Source of the DNA: Irineochytrium annulatum
Lineage: Eukaryota > Chytridiomycota > Chytridiomycetes > Chytridiales > Chytridiaceae
DNA length: 64,000 nucleotides
Direction of reading: 5' to 3'
Assembly: GCA_027600665.1 (NCBI GenBank)
Contig: JADGJL010000030.1
Location: 1-64,000, forward strand
Shown here: one piece after another, positions 61,781-64,000 of the stretch
How the letters are laid out: every line of letters starts with the position of its first letter
Position numbering within the stretch: position 1 is the first letter of the stretch
Position numbers and translations under genes: made by a program
The notes under the pieces: generated by a model
Database searches by the model: none
Seen by the model: only the letters and a program-made list of their open reading frames with translations
Told to the model about the DNA's origin: nothing

Positions 61781-64000
61781 CAAATGCACTGGCGCTATCC
61801 CGCACTGGTCCACTCTCCGCTTTATGCCACTCTATGATAGTCTCCTCCTCGATGATGTCGTCATCATAAAAACCTTTAAGTATTGGCACGAAACTCGAGC
61901 CGTTTTCGGTGCAATAGTCCTATTTTTTGTAAACACGAGACCCATCATCCTCGTGCCCCGAATAAAGTACTATCTACCTTGATGATATCGATTGCCTCGC
62001 GCTGATACCGGACTTCTGGGACTTCCCTCCGCTTAGGGTCCGGTGGCATAAGTTTTCTAATAGTGTCACCCCATCTGCCCAAAATCTTTTCCGTTGTAAG
62101 AGGATTTGAGCTTCTTCTAGAAAGGTCCAAAAACACCGGGATTGCGGCAGCACATAGGTCGCTGAAATCAAGGTTTGCAGAGAATTTCAATGAATTTAAT
62201 TCCAAAACAACGTTGTTGTGGTTCTCGTTGATCGCTCGTTGTACAGTTTCTTGGATTTCTTTGACTGCACGGAATGTAAGTATTCACCGAAGCTGATAAC
62301 TAAACTCACAATGATCCGCATCGTGTGCATCCGCCGGCTCCTCGTCATGTTCTGACACATCGTCGAAAATGGCGACGCCACGATCCGCAGCTGTACGAAT
62401 TCAGCTTATACGTAGAATCCCACCCTACCGATCGACGAAAAACGCATCAATTCAATCAGGGCGTCGTCTTCGTCGTCATCCGACTGGATCCATTCGGTTG
62501 CATTGCTCTTCTTTCCGAATGCATTCTTCGGTGATGTCGCTGCATCGCATTTTGAATTAAGAGTCCGACGACATAGGCCTACCCTCATTAGACTTCATTA
62601 ATCGAGTGAAATCCGGGATCGTCACATTCGGGCCGACAGTCACCTTCACGTTTTAAAGCTACTAGTTATCTCCTTTACCTACCCCAAACGAGACAACACA
62701 TCCTCTCTGCATCTTCACACCGGCCAATACGCCGACATTGTCAGCCAAGATGGATCGCATGATCGTGCAGTTATCACCGATAGTCACATTATCCCAGAGA
62801 TATGCGCCTGACAACGTCACATTCGCCCCTAATCGTATGTCAATGCATCGAGTTTCAACCCTTAAACCCGTACCAATGGTACAGCTCCGTCCAATAACCG
62901 AACGCTCTATTGTAGTATTTTCTCCGACTTTCGTGCCGGCCCCGATGGCGACGTGGCTCTTCAGCACGGTTGACCGAGCCAAGAGCACATCCTTCTCTTT
63001 GTAAATATGGTCGGGGCCATAGGTATACGAAGATCCGTCAAGAATGTTGGTATCGGGAACCATTGGATATGGCCACCGATCGAGAACGTCCTTGCTAGCA
63101 ACGTAAAGAGGTATGTTCCAATATTTAGCCTACCTTATCGCATCGTACATCTGCGTACTCCGTACACGCACCGCGTATTTGTCAGAAACTATATGACAAT
63201 GGAACTGCTTCCCCAATACATTCAGAGTCAAAATTCCGCGAACGAAGTCCGTGCGAAGATCCTGATAATCGAAGTTCTCCGTAAACAAGGGAGGCACCTG
63301 GCAAAAGCACAAAAAAGTTAATTCACGAAAGACAGAGTAGATGGCTTACGTCAACGGAACAAATGTCAATCTGACAGTCAATTAGGTCGTTTCTAACATA
63401 GAGTTCGGGGTGCTTCTTAAGCAAGCTCGAATTAATCGCTAAGTAACTTGACCGAGGATGCCTCGATTCATAGTGGAGGCATTCGTTTGTTGCCGGGTTT
63501 AAAACAAAAATCCCGTCGTCACCCTTCGATCTGACAGCATAAGTTACCTCCGAGAAATAAGTGGAAACCTCGAGCGATGATTCTGAGACGCCGCTTTCAC
63601 GACCTTACATGTTAATCAGACTAAGACTCAACAGGTCCGCATACCATCGTCATAATCGCGTTTTTATCAACCAATCGCCGCGCTCTGCGTTGATCAGACA
63701 AGTTAATAAGAAAAGCAGCATACCGATGTTCCGCCAACGCCTTCTGGATGTTGAAGTTGGACACAATATCTCCGCTAACGAGGATAAAATCGGACTGTAT
63801 GGAGTTGTTTCCATCTCCCTCCCTCAGCTTCTCGTCCAGCTTCCGCAGCGCGTCTCCCACGCTTCGCAGCTCTTGAGATACCAAGGGCCGGACTCTGGGT
63901 AGCCGGCTGCTAGCCCACCTCGACTTACTCGAGAAGGATTATCGCCCAAAACGAGCTTACGAGAAGGCTTACTTAATGTAGTCTACGATCATGTTTGCAT
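61725..64000 (-). CDS. GCD6: Translation initiation factor eIF2B subunit epsilon (partial, N-terminus off the right edge)
   Basis: The first visible exon (from the right edge) holds ANMIVDYIN. It joins through an intron (63929-63973) to KSRWASSRLPRVRPLVSQE. Next come VGDALRKLD, SDFILVSGDIVSNFNIQKAL and DKNAIMTMV, the nucleotidyltransferase-like domain. The left-handed beta-helix exon (62662-63063) has hexapeptide repeats with I/V-G at intervals: VAIGAGTKVG, GRSCTIGTGL, LGANVTLSGAYLWDNVTIG. The C-terminal W2 (HEAT-like) domain is at 61725-62590, ending [16 protein letters not shown]. Epsilon is the catalytic subunit that recharges eIF2 with GTP. The catalytic W2 end and its acidic patch are intact. 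The first ~80 residues lie beyond 64000. Confidence 0.92.

Overview
The window is nuclear DNA of a eukaryote with intron-rich genes. Most introns are about 40-60 bp with GT-AG ends, genes lie on both strands, and several gene pairs are divergent. The gene content points to a flagellated, early-diverging fungus (chytrid-like) or a close relative. It carries an intraflagellar-transport dynein-2 heavy chain (needed only by ciliated cells), a ROCK-type Rho kinase, an SYP7-like Qc-SNARE, a Ugo1-like mitochondrial carrier and a short-intron CDK1. The placement is an inference from gene content; no marker gene was searched. No tRNA, rRNA, CRISPR array or transposon could be supported.

Layout. 0-10 kb: Ugo1/SLC25A46-like protein (minus, cut by the left edge), a TauD/TfdA dioxygenase (plus), a large arrestin-SH3-GRDP fusion with a Gly/Cys-rich tail (minus), and an unrecognised low-complexity protein (minus). 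10-18.6 kb: a ROCK-like Rho-dependent kinase (minus) divergent from a cyclin (plus). 20-22 kb: the 20S proteasome subunit alpha (PSMA6/Scl1 type) followed by a decayed tandem copy. 22.3-27.4 kb: Sen1-like RNA/DNA helicase (minus). 28.9-33 kb: DDB1 (minus), divergent from CDK1 (34.3-35.5 kb, plus). 36.3-50 kb: dynein-2 heavy chain (minus, about 4,200 codons), the dominant gene of the window. 50.6-55.5 kb (all minus): a ubiquitin-like/AN1 zinc finger protein, an IQ-motif coiled-coil protein and a probable mitochondrial protein. 55.7-56.9 kb: Qc-SNARE (plus). 58.8-64 kb: calnexin (minus), an ATPSCKMT/FAM173-type methyltransferase (plus), and eIF2B epsilon (minus, cut by the right edge), whose 3' coding end overlaps that of the methyltransferase.

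The genes are mostly unrelated housekeeping functions: cell cycle (CDK1, cyclin), protein turnover (proteasome, DDB1), ER folding (calnexin), translation control (eIF2B), transcription termination (Sen1), membrane fusion (SNARE, Ugo1) and flagellum (dynein-2). The two most unusual products are the ROCK-like kinase, with an HR1-like coiled-coil segment inserted between its PH domain start and its C1 domain, and the arrestin-SH3-GRDP fusion. Gene limits below span first to last coding base and include introns. Exon junctions were worked out by eye from reading-frame continuity and family conservation.
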